Assembly (NCBI RefSeq): GCF_900112135.1
Contig: NZ_FOLC01000006.1
Location: 202,916 to 266,915, forward strand
Length of the DNA stretch: 64,000 nt
Direction: 5' to 3'
Source of the DNA: Collimonas sp. OK412
GTDB lineage: Bacteria; Pseudomonadota; Gammaproteobacteria; Burkholderiales; Burkholderiaceae_D
Numbering within the stretch: the first letter of the stretch is position 1; each line of letters starts with the position of its first letter. The position numbers and the translations under genes were made by a program. This document shows positions 51,141 to 60,484 of the stretch, one piece after another. The notes under the pieces were generated by a model, which worked only from the letters and a program-made list of their open reading frames with translations, was not told the DNA's origin and made no database searches.

Positions 51141-53843
51141 CTATTTGATCGCGTATTTGAATTGACCCTGCTTGTTGGCGGTGACCTTGATCTTGGCGAT
51201 GCTGCCGCCTTCGGCCATCTTGGCCAGCACGGTTTCGGCAATTTCCGGCAGCAGCGTGCCGTTGAGGATATTGTCGACATTGCGGGCGCCGGAATCGACT
51301 TCGGTGCAGCGCGCCAGCACCGCTTCGACCAGCGGCTCGTCGTAGCTGAACTCGGCTTTGTGGTTGACTGCGATGCGTTTCTGGATACGTCCCAGCTTGA
51401 GGTTGATGATCTCGACCAGCACGTCGTCCGAAATCGGGTAGTAAGGAATGACTTTCAGGCGTCCCAGGAAAGCCGGCTTGAAGGCTTTCACCAGCTGCGG
51501 CCTGATCGCCTGTTCCAGGTCGTCGGTGCTCGGCAGTTCCGCCGCCGCCTTGTTCAGGCAGCTTTGCATGATCAGGCTGGAGGCGACATTGCTGGTGAGG
51601 ATGATGATGGTGTTCTTGAAGTCGATTTCGCGGCCTTCGGCGTCGTCCAGCACACCCTTGTCGAACACCTGGAAGAACAGTTCGAGCACGTCCGGGTGGG
51701 CTTTCTCCACCTCGTCCAGCAGCACCACGCTGTACGGATTGCGCCGCACCGCCTCGGTCAGGACGCCGCCTTCGCCGTAGCCGACATAACCCGGCGGTGA
51801 GCCTTTCAGGCCGGAGACGCTGTGCGCTTCCTGGTATTCGCTCATGTTGATGGTGACCAGCTTGCGTTCGCCGCCGTACAGCACATCGGCCAGCGCCAGC
51901 GCGGTCTCGGTCTTGCCGACGCCGGACGGGCCGACGAACAGGAACACACCCTTGGGTTTGTTCGGATCGTCCAGGTTGGCGCGTGAAGTGCGCACGCGCT
52001 GCGCCACTGCTTCGATCGCGTGCGACTGGCCCAGCACCCGTTCATGCAGCAGGGCGCCGAGGTTGATCACGGTCTTGATTTCATCCTTGACCATCTTGCC
52101 GAGCGGGATGCCGGTCCAGCTGGCGACGATTTCCGCCACCACCAGGCCGTCGACCTGCACCGGGACCATCGGTGTTTCGCCTTGCAGCGTTTTCAGTTCC
52201 TCGATCAGTTTCGCCAGTTCCTGGGCTTCCTTGCTGTCCTTGGCTGCTTTCTTGGAAGGCTTGGCCGCATCGTCGGCTGGGGTCTGTTCCGCCGCCGGCG
52301 TTGCTTCGAGTTCCGTGCGGGCGGCCTTGATGCGGTCGGTCAGGGCTTTTTCCTTTTCCCAGCGTTCGCTGTGGAGGGCCAGCTCCGCAGTCAGTTTCGC
52401 CTGCAGCTCGCGCAATTCTTTCAAGCGTTCAGCGTGCTTGCCGCCGGCATTCGATTCGCGTTCCAGCGAATTCAGCTCGGCTACCAGGCGGTCCAGTTTC
52501 TTGACGATGTTTTCGATCAGGGCCGGCGTGGCGTTCTGGCCCAGCGCAACTTTGGCGCATGCCGTGTCGAGCACGCTGATCGCCTTGTCCGGCAGCTGGC
52601 GGCCGCTGATGTAGCGGTGCGACAGGCGCACCGCTTCGGTGATGGCTTCGTCGAAGACGCGCACGCCAAAGTGTTTTTCCATCAGCGGCGCCATGCCGCG
52701 CAGCATGGCGCAAGCCAGTTCTTCGCTCGGTTCCTCGACCTTCACTACCTGGAAACGGCGCGCCAGGGCGGCGTCTTTCTCAAAGTATTTCTTGTATTCG
52801 CTCCAGGTGGTGGCGGCGATGGTGCGCAGTTCGCCGCGCGCCAGCGCCGGTTTCAGCAGGTTGGCGGCGTCGTTCTGCCCAGCCTGGCCGCCGGCGCCGA
52901 TCATGGTGTGGGCTTCGTCGATGAACAGGATGATGGCGTGCGAGCTTTTCTTGACTTCGTCGATCACGCTTTTCAGGCGGTTTTCAAACTCGCCCTTGAC
53001 GCTGGCGCCGGCTTGCAGCAGGCCCATGTCGAGGGTATGCAGTTCCACGCCCTGCAGCACGTCGGGCACGTCCTTTTGCGCAATCCGCAGCGCCAGGCCT
53101 TCCACCACCGCGGTCTTGCCGACGCCGGCCTCGCCGGTCAGGATCGGGTTGTTTTGCCGGCGCCGCATCAGGATGTCGATGGTCTGGCGGATTTCGGTAT
53201 CGCGGCCGATCACGGGATCGACCTTGCCTTCGCGCGCGCGCTGCGTCAGGTTGGTGGTGAATTTGTCGAGCGACGGAGTTTTCGAGGCTTCGCCCTTGGC
53301 GGTCAGGTCCTGCACCGGATCGCCGCCCTGGTCTTCAGCCGGGGCGACGCCGCCATCCGCGGACGCGCTTTCCTGCGAGCCTTCGGTCAGTTTTTCCAGG
53401 TCGTGCTTGAGGTCGTCCAGCTTGAATTTGATGAACAGCTTGGAGCCGCGGTAGGCCAGCTGCACCAGGTCCGGTTCGGTCAGCAGCGCCAGCAGCAGGT
53501 GGCCGCTGCGGATGCGTCCCGACTGGTTGTCCAGCGAGGCGATCAGCCAGGCGTGTTCAAACAGCTTGGGCAGGTGCGGCGAAAATACCGGGGTGCGCGC
53601 GTTGCCGTTCTTGAAGCGGTCGATTTCGCCCTGCAGGTCGCTTTCCAGCGCAGCGAGGCTGATGCCGGATTTGCGCGCAATCACCGCAAAGTCGCTCTTG
53701 GGCTGTTCCAGCAGGGCCAGGAACAGATGTTCGATATCCACTTCATATTGGCCACGGCCGACGCAGATGTTTGCCGCGCGTTCCGCTGCCAGGCGTGAGG
53801 TGTCGTTCAGTTTGCTGATTAAGGTTTTGAGATTAATGCTCAT
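51141..53843 (-). CDS. tssH: T6SS AAA+ ATPase ClpV (TssH)
   Basis: The 900-residue Clp-type unfoldase has an N-domain (SINLKTLISKLNDTSRLAAERAANICVGRGQYEVDIEHLFLALLEQ) that recognises the contracted sheath. AAA1 has Walker A GEAGVGKT and ILFIDEAH, and the middle coiled-coil is Ala/Glu/Lys-rich. AAA2 has Walker A GPSGVGKT and a C-terminal D2-small domain. It disassembles contracted TssBC sheaths. ATG 53843 with GGAAGG 5 bases upstream is preferred over the longer frame. A Lys/Ala-rich insertion lies in the coiled-coil (about 530-555). Confidence 0.97.
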   Translation of the reverse strand: MSINLKTLISKLNDTSRLAAERAANICVGRGQYEVDIEHLFLALLEQPKSDFAVIARKSGISLAALESDLQGEIDRFKNGNARTPVFSPHLPKLFEHAWLIASLDNQSGRIRSGHLLLALLTEPDLVQLAYRGSKLFIKFKLDDLKHDLEKLTEGSQESASADGGVAPAEDQGGDPVQDLTAKGEASKTPSLDKFTTNLTQRAREGKVDPVIGRDTEIRQTIDILMRRRQNNPILTGEAGVGKTAVVEGLALRIAQKDVPDVLQGVELHTLDMGLLQAGASVKGEFENRLKSVIDEVKKSSHAIILFIDEAHTMIGAGGQAGQNDAANLLKPALARGELRTIAATTWSEYKKYFEKDAALARRFQVVKVEEPSEELACAMLRGMAPLMEKHFGVRVFDEAITEAVRLSHRYISGRQLPDKAISVLDTACAKVALGQNATPALIENIVKKLDRLVAELNSLERESNAGGKHAERLKELRELQAKLTAELALHSERWEKEKALTDRIKAARTELEATPAAEQTPADDAAKPSKKAAKDSKEAQELAKLIEELKTLQGETPMVPVQVDGLVVAEIVASWTGIPLGKMVKDEIKTVINLGALLHERVLGQSHAIEAVAQRVRTSRANLDDPNKPKGVFLFVGPSGVGKTETALALADVLYGGERKLVTINMSEYQEAHSVSGLKGSPPGYVGYGEGGVLTEAVRRNPYSVVLLDEVEKAHPDVLELFFQVFDKGVLDDAEGREIDFKNTIIILTSNVASSLIMQSCLNKAAAELPSTDDLEQAIRPQLVKAFKPAFLGRLKVIPYYPISDDVLVEIINLKLGRIQKRIAVNHKAEFSYDEPLVEAVLARCTEVDSGARNVDNILNGTLLPEIAETVLAKMAEGGSIAKIKVTANKQGQFKYAIK

Positions 53844-53867
53844 TGAAGCCTTCCCATCCATGCATGG

Positions 53868-54950
53868 TCAAAGTGAGTGAATTTCGTAACAGACATCGGT
53901 GCGGTCGTTTTCTTCCGGTTTGCTGGTGACGAAGGTATCCCAGCCCAGCCGCCCGCTTTCAGGGTCGGAACCGAGGCTGACGCTTTGCACCTGGTCCGCG
54001 CGCAAGATCAGCTGTATTTCATATTCCAGGAAGACGCTGGTAAACATCGCCAGTATTTTTTGCAGTCCGACAGCGGCCGCACCGCCGGGCAGAAAGCTTT
54101 CAAACTTCTTTTTGGCCAGCGGGCCGATTTTCAGGCGCATGCGCAGGTCGCGCTGCCATACCCGTTCGCCCACCATTGCCACGCTGCCTAGCAGGGCGTT
54201 GGTCGAACCCAGCACGGTTTGCTGGTCGACCGGCACGTTGTACCAATGGCCGACAAACTGCTCGATCGTGATCGGCACCGAAAAATATTCGCGCAAGACC
54301 CGCTGCATGTACGCCGCGGACGGCGGCCGATGCCGGATGGCGGCGGCAAAATGCCCGATTGATTCGTCCAGCAGGCCGGCGCCGTCTTCCGACATGCGGC
54401 CGCGCAAAGTGCGGTGGCCAAGGCCGGCCAGCGACATCAGCAGCGGCAGGAAACTGTCCTTGCCGTCGACCTGGTACTTGAATTCCAACCGGTACTTGCG
54501 CCAGGCCTTGAAAAACAGGGCAACGCTGCGGTTCGAGAAAACATCCAGGAAAGCGCGCGGGCCGTGGTCCTTTTCATACAGCTGGTGCGCGGCGATACGC
54601 TCCGAGTAGTGACTGGGAAGCGTGCCGTTGCTGCCTAAAAAGCCGATGAACGCCGGCGTCAGCGCGATGTTGTCGAGCTGGTTGGTCTGCAGCGCTTCCA
54701 GCAGTTCTTCCACCGATTGCCGGGTCAGCTTGGGCGACACTTCCAGCGCTTCGATCTCGCTCGGCGGAAAGTTCAGGGACACCGTGTTCTGGAAACGCAG
54801 GAAATCGCTGACCGCTTCCTCATGCGGGACGCCGTTCTGCTTCAGCCACAGCTCCAGCATCATCACCGCCTGGAAGAACTGGAAACGATGCGGCTTGTCG
54901 AGCAGGCGCTGGATTACGCTAGGTTCGAATCTCCGCTGCGCGGTAAGCAT
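53868..54950 (-). CDS. tssG: T6SS baseplate protein TssG
   Basis: The 360-residue protein carries the TssG (DUF1305) pattern: RFQFFQAVMMLELW, FLRFQNTVSLNFPPSEIEAL, ALTPAFIGFLGSNGTLPSHYSERIA, SNRSVALFFKAWRKYR and LREYFSVPITIEQFVGHWYNV. It forms the baseplate wedge with TssE, TssF and TssK. Its start overlaps the tssF end by 37 bases, and it precedes tssH by 24 bases. Confidence 0.95.
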   Translation of the reverse strand: MLTAQRRFEPSVIQRLLDKPHRFQFFQAVMMLELWLKQNGVPHEEAVSDFLRFQNTVSLNFPPSEIEALEVSPKLTRQSVEELLEALQTNQLDNIALTPAFIGFLGSNGTLPSHYSERIAAHQLYEKDHGPRAFLDVFSNRSVALFFKAWRKYRLEFKYQVDGKDSFLPLLMSLAGLGHRTLRGRMSEDGAGLLDESIGHFAAAIRHRPPSAAYMQRVLREYFSVPITIEQFVGHWYNVPVDQQTVLGSTNALLGSVAMVGERVWQRDLRMRLKIGPLAKKKFESFLPGGAAAVGLQKILAMFTSVFLEYEIQLILRADQVQSVSLGSDPESGRLGWDTFVTSKPEENDRTDVCYEIHSL

Positions 54951-56758
54951 CGCAGTATCTCCTCACCTGTTCGTTTTGAAGCTATCACCAATTGCGTAAA
55001 GCTGTTGGCATGCACATACAGGCCGAGGAAGCGATCCAGGACATTGGCAAATACATGGATGCCGCTGCCTACGAAACCTTCTTCGTCCAGTGTCACCTTG
55101 ATCTCGATGCCGCGCACCAGCGAGGCGAACGGATTGCCCGGCAGCCAGGCGGTGGCGGCCTTGTGCTCGATGCCGACCACGCTGCCGATCTGGCGCTGCG
55201 AGATGGCCGAACGCGGCAAGTCGTACAGGCTCAGGGTTTCCTGCAGGGCTTCCAGGCCGCCCTTGGCCAGCGACAGGTGGTTCAGCGCCAGATGGGAAAT
55301 CAGGCGCCAGTGGGCGCCGCGGCCGCGCTCGAAACGGCAAGGTTCGGAAGGCTTCCGCAAGAAGCTGATGGCGTTCACCAGCGAGCCGCCTTCCAGGAAC
55401 AGGTCGCCGCCGGCCAGGCCGTATGCCAGCGAAGCAGGCAGGTTGCGGTTGCAGCAGGTCAGCTCGATGCTCAGGGTGTCGGTTTCGATGGCGGCCGGGT
55501 CGAAATCGATGTCGACGATGGAAATTTCGGTTTCATAGCCGGGGCTGCGCGCCGCGACCATTTCGTCGCGCCGCATGGCCCAGTAATGGCCGGCCTTGTC
55601 CGCGCTTTCGCCGTGGCGCAATGAATAGAACGGCCGGAATTCGGTAATCGATTCACCTTCCGGCGTTTGCCGCACCAGCTGCACCGAATCGATCGAATGC
55701 ACTTCATAGGCATAGGCGCGGCGCGAGTCGCCCACTACCGGGTAATAGGCGCTGGTATGGGTCAGGCGGATCGGGTCGCCGCGCTGCTTGAACAGGTTGA
55801 TGACCGGGGTGCAGCCTAGCAGCAGGTTATTGGTCGACAAGGTGCCCAGCATGCGCGCGGTGTTGGAATCGGCGCGCAGCCCGGACAGCACCAGGTGCAG
55901 GGTGAATTTCTTGCAGCCGGCCGGCAGCAGCTTTGTGATTTCGGCAACATCGACGTCAAAGAAATTGAATTTCTCGGGATAGGAGAAATACTCGGTCAGC
56001 AGCCGGTAGGCGGGATGCGAACGTGCCGGAAAGTCGATCAGCGATTCGTCTTCTTCAAAACCGACCGGCGTCACCGGGATCTTGTTCACGGCATGCCACC
56101 GGCCGCTCTTGCCGACTTCGACATAGGCGCGCAGGGTGCGCATGAACAAGGTATCGCGCAAGGCGGCGCAGAACGATGGTTCGCCGTCGATGAAGACGCG
56201 CAGGGTCTTGACGCCGAGTTCGGCAAAACCGGCTTGCTCTGCGGTGCTCTCGAAGGTGATGCCGATGCGCGAGCTGGCGGTCGGCGGCAACAGCACGGCG
56301 TCCGGCGGTTCGATGATGGGATCGAACACCGCGTGCGACAGCAGCACCGGCGCCACCGTGACTTCATAGGTTGTCTTGAATTTGCAGGCCACGCCCTTGA
56401 CCTGGCGCGTCGTCAGTTCGGTGCCGCGCGGCACCGGCATGGCGGTAGTCAGCTGTGCGGCGGCGACGCTGTAGTCCATGCGCGCGATCGAGCAGGAAGG
56501 AAACGGCCGCAGGTAGTGCGGATACAGCACCTCGAACAAGGCTTCGGTAAATTCAGGGTAGTCGTCGTCCAGCCGCTTCGAGGTGCGGGCATTGATCAGC
56601 GCAAACGACTGGATCATGCGTTCGATGTGCGGATCTTCCGATACCTCGCCGGACATCAGCAGGCGGCCTGCAATCTTCGGGTAGCGCTCGGAAAACTCGC
56701 GCGAATAGCGCCTCAGGAAACCGAGCTCGCGCTCGTAATAGGGAAGTAGTTCGTCCAC
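54914..56758 (-). CDS. tssF: T6SS baseplate protein TssF
   Basis: The 614-residue protein begins with the typical MDELLPYYERELGFLRRYSREFSERYPKIAGRL, followed by DPHIERMIQSFALINARTSKRLDDDYPEFTEALFEVLYPHYLRPFPS, hallmark of TssF (DUF879). Two TssF copies with TssG make each baseplate wedge. The last 12 codons overlap tssG. The start is 1 base after the tssE stop, so tssE-tssF-tssG is tightly coupled. Confidence 0.97.
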   Translation of the reverse strand: MDELLPYYERELGFLRRYSREFSERYPKIAGRLLMSGEVSEDPHIERMIQSFALINARTSKRLDDDYPEFTEALFEVLYPHYLRPFPSCSIARMDYSVAAAQLTTAMPVPRGTELTTRQVKGVACKFKTTYEVTVAPVLLSHAVFDPIIEPPDAVLLPPTASSRIGITFESTAEQAGFAELGVKTLRVFIDGEPSFCAALRDTLFMRTLRAYVEVGKSGRWHAVNKIPVTPVGFEEDESLIDFPARSHPAYRLLTEYFSYPEKFNFFDVDVAEITKLLPAGCKKFTLHLVLSGLRADSNTARMLGTLSTNNLLLGCTPVINLFKQRGDPIRLTHTSAYYPVVGDSRRAYAYEVHSIDSVQLVRQTPEGESITEFRPFYSLRHGESADKAGHYWAMRRDEMVAARSPGYETEISIVDIDFDPAAIETDTLSIELTCCNRNLPASLAYGLAGGDLFLEGGSLVNAISFLRKPSEPCRFERGRGAHWRLISHLALNHLSLAKGGLEALQETLSLYDLPRSAISQRQIGSVVGIEHKAATAWLPGNPFASLVRGIEIKVTLDEEGFVGSGIHVFANVLDRFLGLYVHANSFTQLVIASKRTGEEILRCLPRSGDSNLA

Positions 56759-56759
56759 G

Positions 56760-57251
56760 TTAACCGTCCATCCGCGCTGCGCGGCGTGCTCTGCTGATTG
56801 AGTATTGCAAGGTCGAGGGCTGCAGCACGGCGTCGAAGCTCACGGCTTCCTTGGCCGGCCCCACCACCAGCATGGCTGCAATCGCAAAATTCAAGCGGTT
56901 GATCGATCCTTCGCGCAGCTCGAGCGAGGCGCGGACATTGCGCAGGCGCGGCTCGTGGCGCGCAATGCCTTGCTCCAGGCACTGGCAGATATAAGCGCGG
57001 TCATCCAGGCTGGCCAGGCTCATGCCGGAAAAATCGTTCAAGCCGTAAGTCAGGATCGACTTGCTGCATTCGGGGAAATTCTTCAGCAATTCTTCGGGAA
57101 TCACGGTGCGGGTATTCAGCATGGCCTCCAGGTCGCGCGCGACCGTGTCTTTCAAGGCATCCATCGACAAACGCACCACCAGGTCGGATTGCGCAGGCGT
57201 GCCGTCGCCGCCCATCAATCGGTCAAACAATCCGGGAGTGAAACCTTTCAT
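56760..57251 (-). CDS. tssE: T6SS baseplate protein TssE (gp25-like)
   Basis: The 163-residue protein resembles T4 gp25: PGLFDRLMG, DLEAMLNTRTVIPEELLKNFPECSKSILTYGLNDFSGMSL, IARHEPRLRNVRASL and NRLNFAIAAMLVV. TssE seeds sheath polymerisation at the baseplate. It is separated from hcp by a strong terminator, so its transcript is read-through or has a local start. Confidence 0.93.
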   Translation of the reverse strand: MKGFTPGLFDRLMGGDGTPAQSDLVVRLSMDALKDTVARDLEAMLNTRTVIPEELLKNFPECSKSILTYGLNDFSGMSLASLDDRAYICQCLEQGIARHEPRLRNVRASLELREGSINRLNFAIAAMLVVGPAKEAVSFDAVLQPSTLQYSISRARRAARMDG

Positions 57252-57271
57252 CGCTTACCATTCAAGAGAAA

Positions 57272-57298
57272 AAAAGAGCCGCAGCATGCGGCTCTTTT
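57272..57298 (-). terminator. strong intrinsic terminator between hcp and tssE
   Basis: AAAAGAGCCGCA (57272-57283) pairs with TGCGGCTCTTTT (57287-57298) around a 3-base loop, a perfect 12-bp stem. On the minus strand it is followed by further Ts from the A-run at 57269-57275. It would stop most transcripts after hcp and leave baseplate genes at lower levels. Confidence 0.8.
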
Positions 57299-57313
57299 AT
57301 CGATACAGGAAAA

Positions 57314-57805
57314 TTACACGATTTTGTTGGTCGACAGATCCCAGCCGCCGGAAGTGTTGCCGCCCGAACCGCCGCCGATTTTTTGCTGTGTGTACTTCCA
57401 TTTGACCTGGGAGTACTTCAGGCTGACGCTCTCGCTCAGCACGTCGCCTTCCTGGACCGATGGTGTGACATCCGAAATCAGCAGGTTGACCAGTTCGATT
57501 TCGAAGTACTTGATGCGGTCGCCCTTGCCGTCGGCGCGCAGGAATTCGAACTTGGCCTTTGGAATGGTCTTGCCCGACGAGCAGTTTTGCAGCAGCAGCG
57601 GTGTCGCCAGGTCGGCGATCTTGGTGATCACGATATCCTTGTGCTCGCAGCGTTCGGCTGTGTGGCCGCCGCCGGTCGATGCAGTCGCCGACTTCGGCTG
57701 CAGCACTTCCCACTGTACCGATTTGCACTCGATCCAGTCTTTGTGCGCGCTGTCCGTGGACTCGCCCTTGATGCCGTCGATTTGCAGATAAACGTCAATT
57801 GCCAT
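57314..57805 (-). CDS. hcp: T6SS tube protein Hcp (TssD)
   Basis: The 163-residue protein starts MAIDVYLQIDGIKGESTDSAHKDWIECKSVQWEVLQP and contains TAERCEHKDIVITKIADLATPLLLQNCSSGK, classic Hcp. Hexameric rings stack as the inner tube and carry effectors. It lies 23 bases after tssC and is followed by the strong terminator. A Gly/Ser-rich C-terminal segment (GGGSGGNTSGG) extends slightly beyond common Hcp. Confidence 0.97.
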   Translation of the reverse strand: MAIDVYLQIDGIKGESTDSAHKDWIECKSVQWEVLQPKSATASTGGGHTAERCEHKDIVITKIADLATPLLLQNCSSGKTIPKAKFEFLRADGKGDRIKYFEIELVNLLISDVTPSVQEGDVLSESVSLKYSQVKWKYTQQKIGGGSGGNTSGGWDLSTNKIV

Positions 57806-57828
57806 GGTGATACCCCTCGTGAATTAAG

Positions 57829-59316
57829 TTAAGACTTGGTTGACGCCGGTAATTCTGCAACCAAGCGCAATGAAACTGAAAGTTCGTCAAGCTGGAAGTG
57901 CGGGCGCAGGAACGACACCGCACGGTAGACGCCCGGACGACCCGGCACTTCGGATACCTGCACCGAGGCTTCGCGCAAAGGAAACTGCGCTTTGGCTTCC
58001 TGGCTGGCATTGTCATCGAGCAGCACATACTGGGTCAGCCAACGGTTGAGGAAGTCTTCCACGTTGCCTGCCGAAGCAAAGCTGCCGATCTTGTCGCGCA
58101 TCATCGATTTCATGTAATGCGCAATACGCGATACGGCAAAAATGTACTGCAGCTGGGCTGACAGCACGGAGTTGGCGTTGGCCGAATCGGTATTGTATTT
58201 CTTGGCTTTTTGCGTCGACTGGGCGCCGAAGAAGGCTGCGTAGTCGGTGTTCTTGCAATGCACCAGCGAAATGAAGCCAAGGTCGCTCAATTCTTTTTCG
58301 CGGCGGTCGGTAATGGCGATTTCGGTCGGGCACTTGAGTGCGACTTCGCCTTCGTCGGTCTTGAAGGTATGGGTCGGCAAGTCTTCCACCAGGCCGCCGC
58401 CTTCGACGCCGCGGATTGCCGCGCACCAGCCGAAATCTTCAAACGCCTTGGTTAGCTTGGTGCCGAAGGCATACGCTGCGTTACACCAGAGGTATTTGGA
58501 ATGGTCGGTGCCGTCGACATCTTCCACGAAGTTGAAACCTTCAACTGTCTGCCCGTCTTTCGGATTGAACGGCAGGCGGCCCAGGAAGCGCGGCAGGGTC
58601 AGGCCGACATAGCGGGAATCTTCCGATTCGCGGAACGACTTCCATTTGGCATATTCGACGGTCTCGAACACCTTGGCCAGGTCGCGCGGCTTGCCGAGTT
58701 CGCTGTAGGTTTCCAGGCCGAACAGTTCAGGCGAGGCCGAGCTGATGAACGGCGCATGGGCAGCCGCGGCGATATGCGACATCTGTTCGACGAAATACAT
58801 GTCTTCCGGCTGCCGGGTGATTTCGAAATCGCCTATCAGGGAACCGAACGGCGCACCGCCGAACGTGCCGAACTCTTCTTCGTAGACTTTCTTGAAGATC
58901 GCGCTCTGGTCGAACTCGAGGGCGCTCTGGAAATCCTTGACCAGTTCCCGCTTGGTCGCGTTCAAGACCTTGATCTTGAGGTTCTGGCTGGTAGTCGAGT
59001 TGAACACCAGGTAGTGCAGGCCGGTCCAGCTGCTTTCCAGTTTCTGGAATTCAGGCGCGTGGATCACGGCGCTGACCTGGGCCGAAATCAGGCGGTCCAG
59101 CTCGGCCACGCGGGCGTCGATGGTGGCCGACAGGTTGGCCGACACCACCACGGTGCCCTGCATGACCTGGTTCACCAGTTCCGAAATGATGTCTTTGGCG
59201 CGGTCGTGCTCGGCGCCGGACTTGGCGACTTTGCTCTGTTCTACGATCTGGTCGAGCAAACCGGATTCTTCTACGGCCGCCCCTGCGGCTGGCGCAGAAT
59301 TATGCTGAAAGGACAT
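57829..59316 (-). CDS. tssC: T6SS sheath large subunit TssC (VipB)
   Basis: The 495-residue protein has the TssC signature LESSWTGLHYLVFNSTTSQNLKIKVLNATKRELVKDFQSALEFDQSAIFKKVYEEEFGTFGGAPFGSLIGDFEI. It ends with VSVSLRLVAELPASTKS-like terminal strands needed for sheath interlocking. It starts 1 base after the tssB stop. With TssB it forms the contractile sheath recycled by ClpV. Confidence 0.98.
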   Translation of the reverse strand: MSFQHNSAPAAGAAVEESGLLDQIVEQSKVAKSGAEHDRAKDIISELVNQVMQGTVVVSANLSATIDARVAELDRLISAQVSAVIHAPEFQKLESSWTGLHYLVFNSTTSQNLKIKVLNATKRELVKDFQSALEFDQSAIFKKVYEEEFGTFGGAPFGSLIGDFEITRQPEDMYFVEQMSHIAAAAHAPFISSASPELFGLETYSELGKPRDLAKVFETVEYAKWKSFRESEDSRYVGLTLPRFLGRLPFNPKDGQTVEGFNFVEDVDGTDHSKYLWCNAAYAFGTKLTKAFEDFGWCAAIRGVEGGGLVEDLPTHTFKTDEGEVALKCPTEIAITDRREKELSDLGFISLVHCKNTDYAAFFGAQSTQKAKKYNTDSANANSVLSAQLQYIFAVSRIAHYMKSMMRDKIGSFASAGNVEDFLNRWLTQYVLLDDNASQEAKAQFPLREASVQVSEVPGRPGVYRAVSFLRPHFQLDELSVSLRLVAELPASTKS

Positions 59317-59317
59317 C

Positions 59318-59827
59318 TCAGTCTCCTTGCTTCTTGGTTTGCTTGCTTAACGCCGCCAGCTTTTCGGTGCTGTTGAGCACATCGTTGAGGATATCTTCGA
59401 GCTTGTCGTTGCCGGCCAGCTTGTTGCGCAGGTCGGCCAGTTTGGTGCGGGCTTCGAGCAGCTGCTTGAGCGGCTCGATCTGCTGCACCACCGCTTCCGG
59501 ACGGAAATCGTCGATCGACTTGAATTTCAGGTCAACCCCGAACTCGCCGCCGGCGTCGCTCAAGTGGTTCGGCACGCGGAAAGCGGCTCGCGGTTCGACG
59601 CCTTTCATCACTTCATCGAAGTTGTCATTGTCGATGTTGACGAACTTGCGGTCCTTCAGCTTGGTCTGGGCTACCTCGGACTTGCCGCTGAAATCGCCGA
59701 TCACGCCCATCACGAACGGCAATTCCTTTTGCTCGATGGCGTCGCCGATTTCAACGTCGTAGGTCATTTGCACCCGTGGTGGACGGACTTTCTGCAAACG
59801 TTTTTGAGTACTCTCTTTTTTAGCCAT
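59318..59827 (-). CDS. tssB: T6SS sheath small subunit TssB (VipA)
   Basis: The 169-residue protein has QKRLQKVRPPRVQMTYDVEIGDAIEQKELPFVMGVIGDFSGK, DRKFVNIDNDNFDEVM and the C-terminal helical LKQLLEARTKLADLRNKLAGNDKLEDIL. These are the features of TssB. It is immediately upstream of tssC and downstream of the TPR lipoprotein gene by 66 bases. Confidence 0.97.
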   Translation of the reverse strand: MAKKESTQKRLQKVRPPRVQMTYDVEIGDAIEQKELPFVMGVIGDFSGKSEVAQTKLKDRKFVNIDNDNFDEVMKGVEPRAAFRVPNHLSDAGGEFGVDLKFKSIDDFRPEAVVQQIEPLKQLLEARTKLADLRNKLAGNDKLEDILNDVLNSTEKLAALSKQTKKQGD

Positions 59828-59893
59828 AAAACCCCCGCTGATACCGAATAATCAAGCCCCGACCCCGCCTGGCGGGATCAGGAATCATATGAG

Positions 59894-60484
59894 TTACTGC
59901 AACGATCCGAATGGATTGGCGCCATCGCCGCTAGGTTCAGGCGTGCCCGGTTTGGCTGGAGCTGCGCCTTTTTTGGCGGTCGTTGCCGCCGGCGCCGGAC
60001 GTGCAACTACTTTTGGACGGGATGGCACCAATACTGTCTCGCCCAGGCTTTCACGCAGGATTTTGGCCAGTCCCTGTGCTTCGTTGCGGACATTGCCGTT
60101 CAAATCGTTCTGTGTACGCAGGTCGTTCAGAGCCTTGGTCGATAACCGCAGGCCGCCTACCGCGACTATGCTGTTGGCAACCTTGTCCTTCGGATCGCGT
60201 TGCAAGCCTTCCAGCGCATATGAAATGGCGTCGCCATAGTTTTCCGCATCGAAACGGATTTGCGCCAGGCGTATCCATGGTGTCTTGTCTGCAGGAAACG
60301 CGCCGGTCGCGTCTTTCAGTAATTTAACAGCCTTGTCGGTCTGTCCGGCTTTTTGTGCGGCGTCGGCTTCAGCCACTATGGAATCCAGTTTTGCTGCGGG
60401 ATCGACCGCAGGTGGGGTTGCGCAGGCGCTTACCAGACACGCCAAGGCCACGCCGTAGATAATTTTGCTTTTCCATTGACTCAT
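59894..60484 (-). CDS. TPR-like lipoprotein at the head of the tssBC operon
   Basis: The 196-residue protein has a lipoprotein signal (GVALACLVSAC, Cys21). A TPR-like region follows: AEADAAQKAGQTDKAVKLLKDATGAFPADKTPWIRLAQIRFDAENYGDAISYALEGLQRDPKDKVANSIVAVGGLRLSTKALNDL. It is a clear paralogue of the gene at 40783-41337, which instead has a cleavable signal peptide. Both end in PFG.LQ. It is the first gene of the leftward tssB-tssC-hcp run and is likely a periplasmic T6SS accessory. Confidence 0.78.
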   Translation of the reverse strand: MSQWKSKIIYGVALACLVSACATPPAVDPAAKLDSIVAEADAAQKAGQTDKAVKLLKDATGAFPADKTPWIRLAQIRFDAENYGDAISYALEGLQRDPKDKVANSIVAVGGLRLSTKALNDLRTQNDLNGNVRNEAQGLAKILRESLGETVLVPSRPKVVARPAPAATTAKKGAAPAKPGTPEPSGDGANPFGSLQ

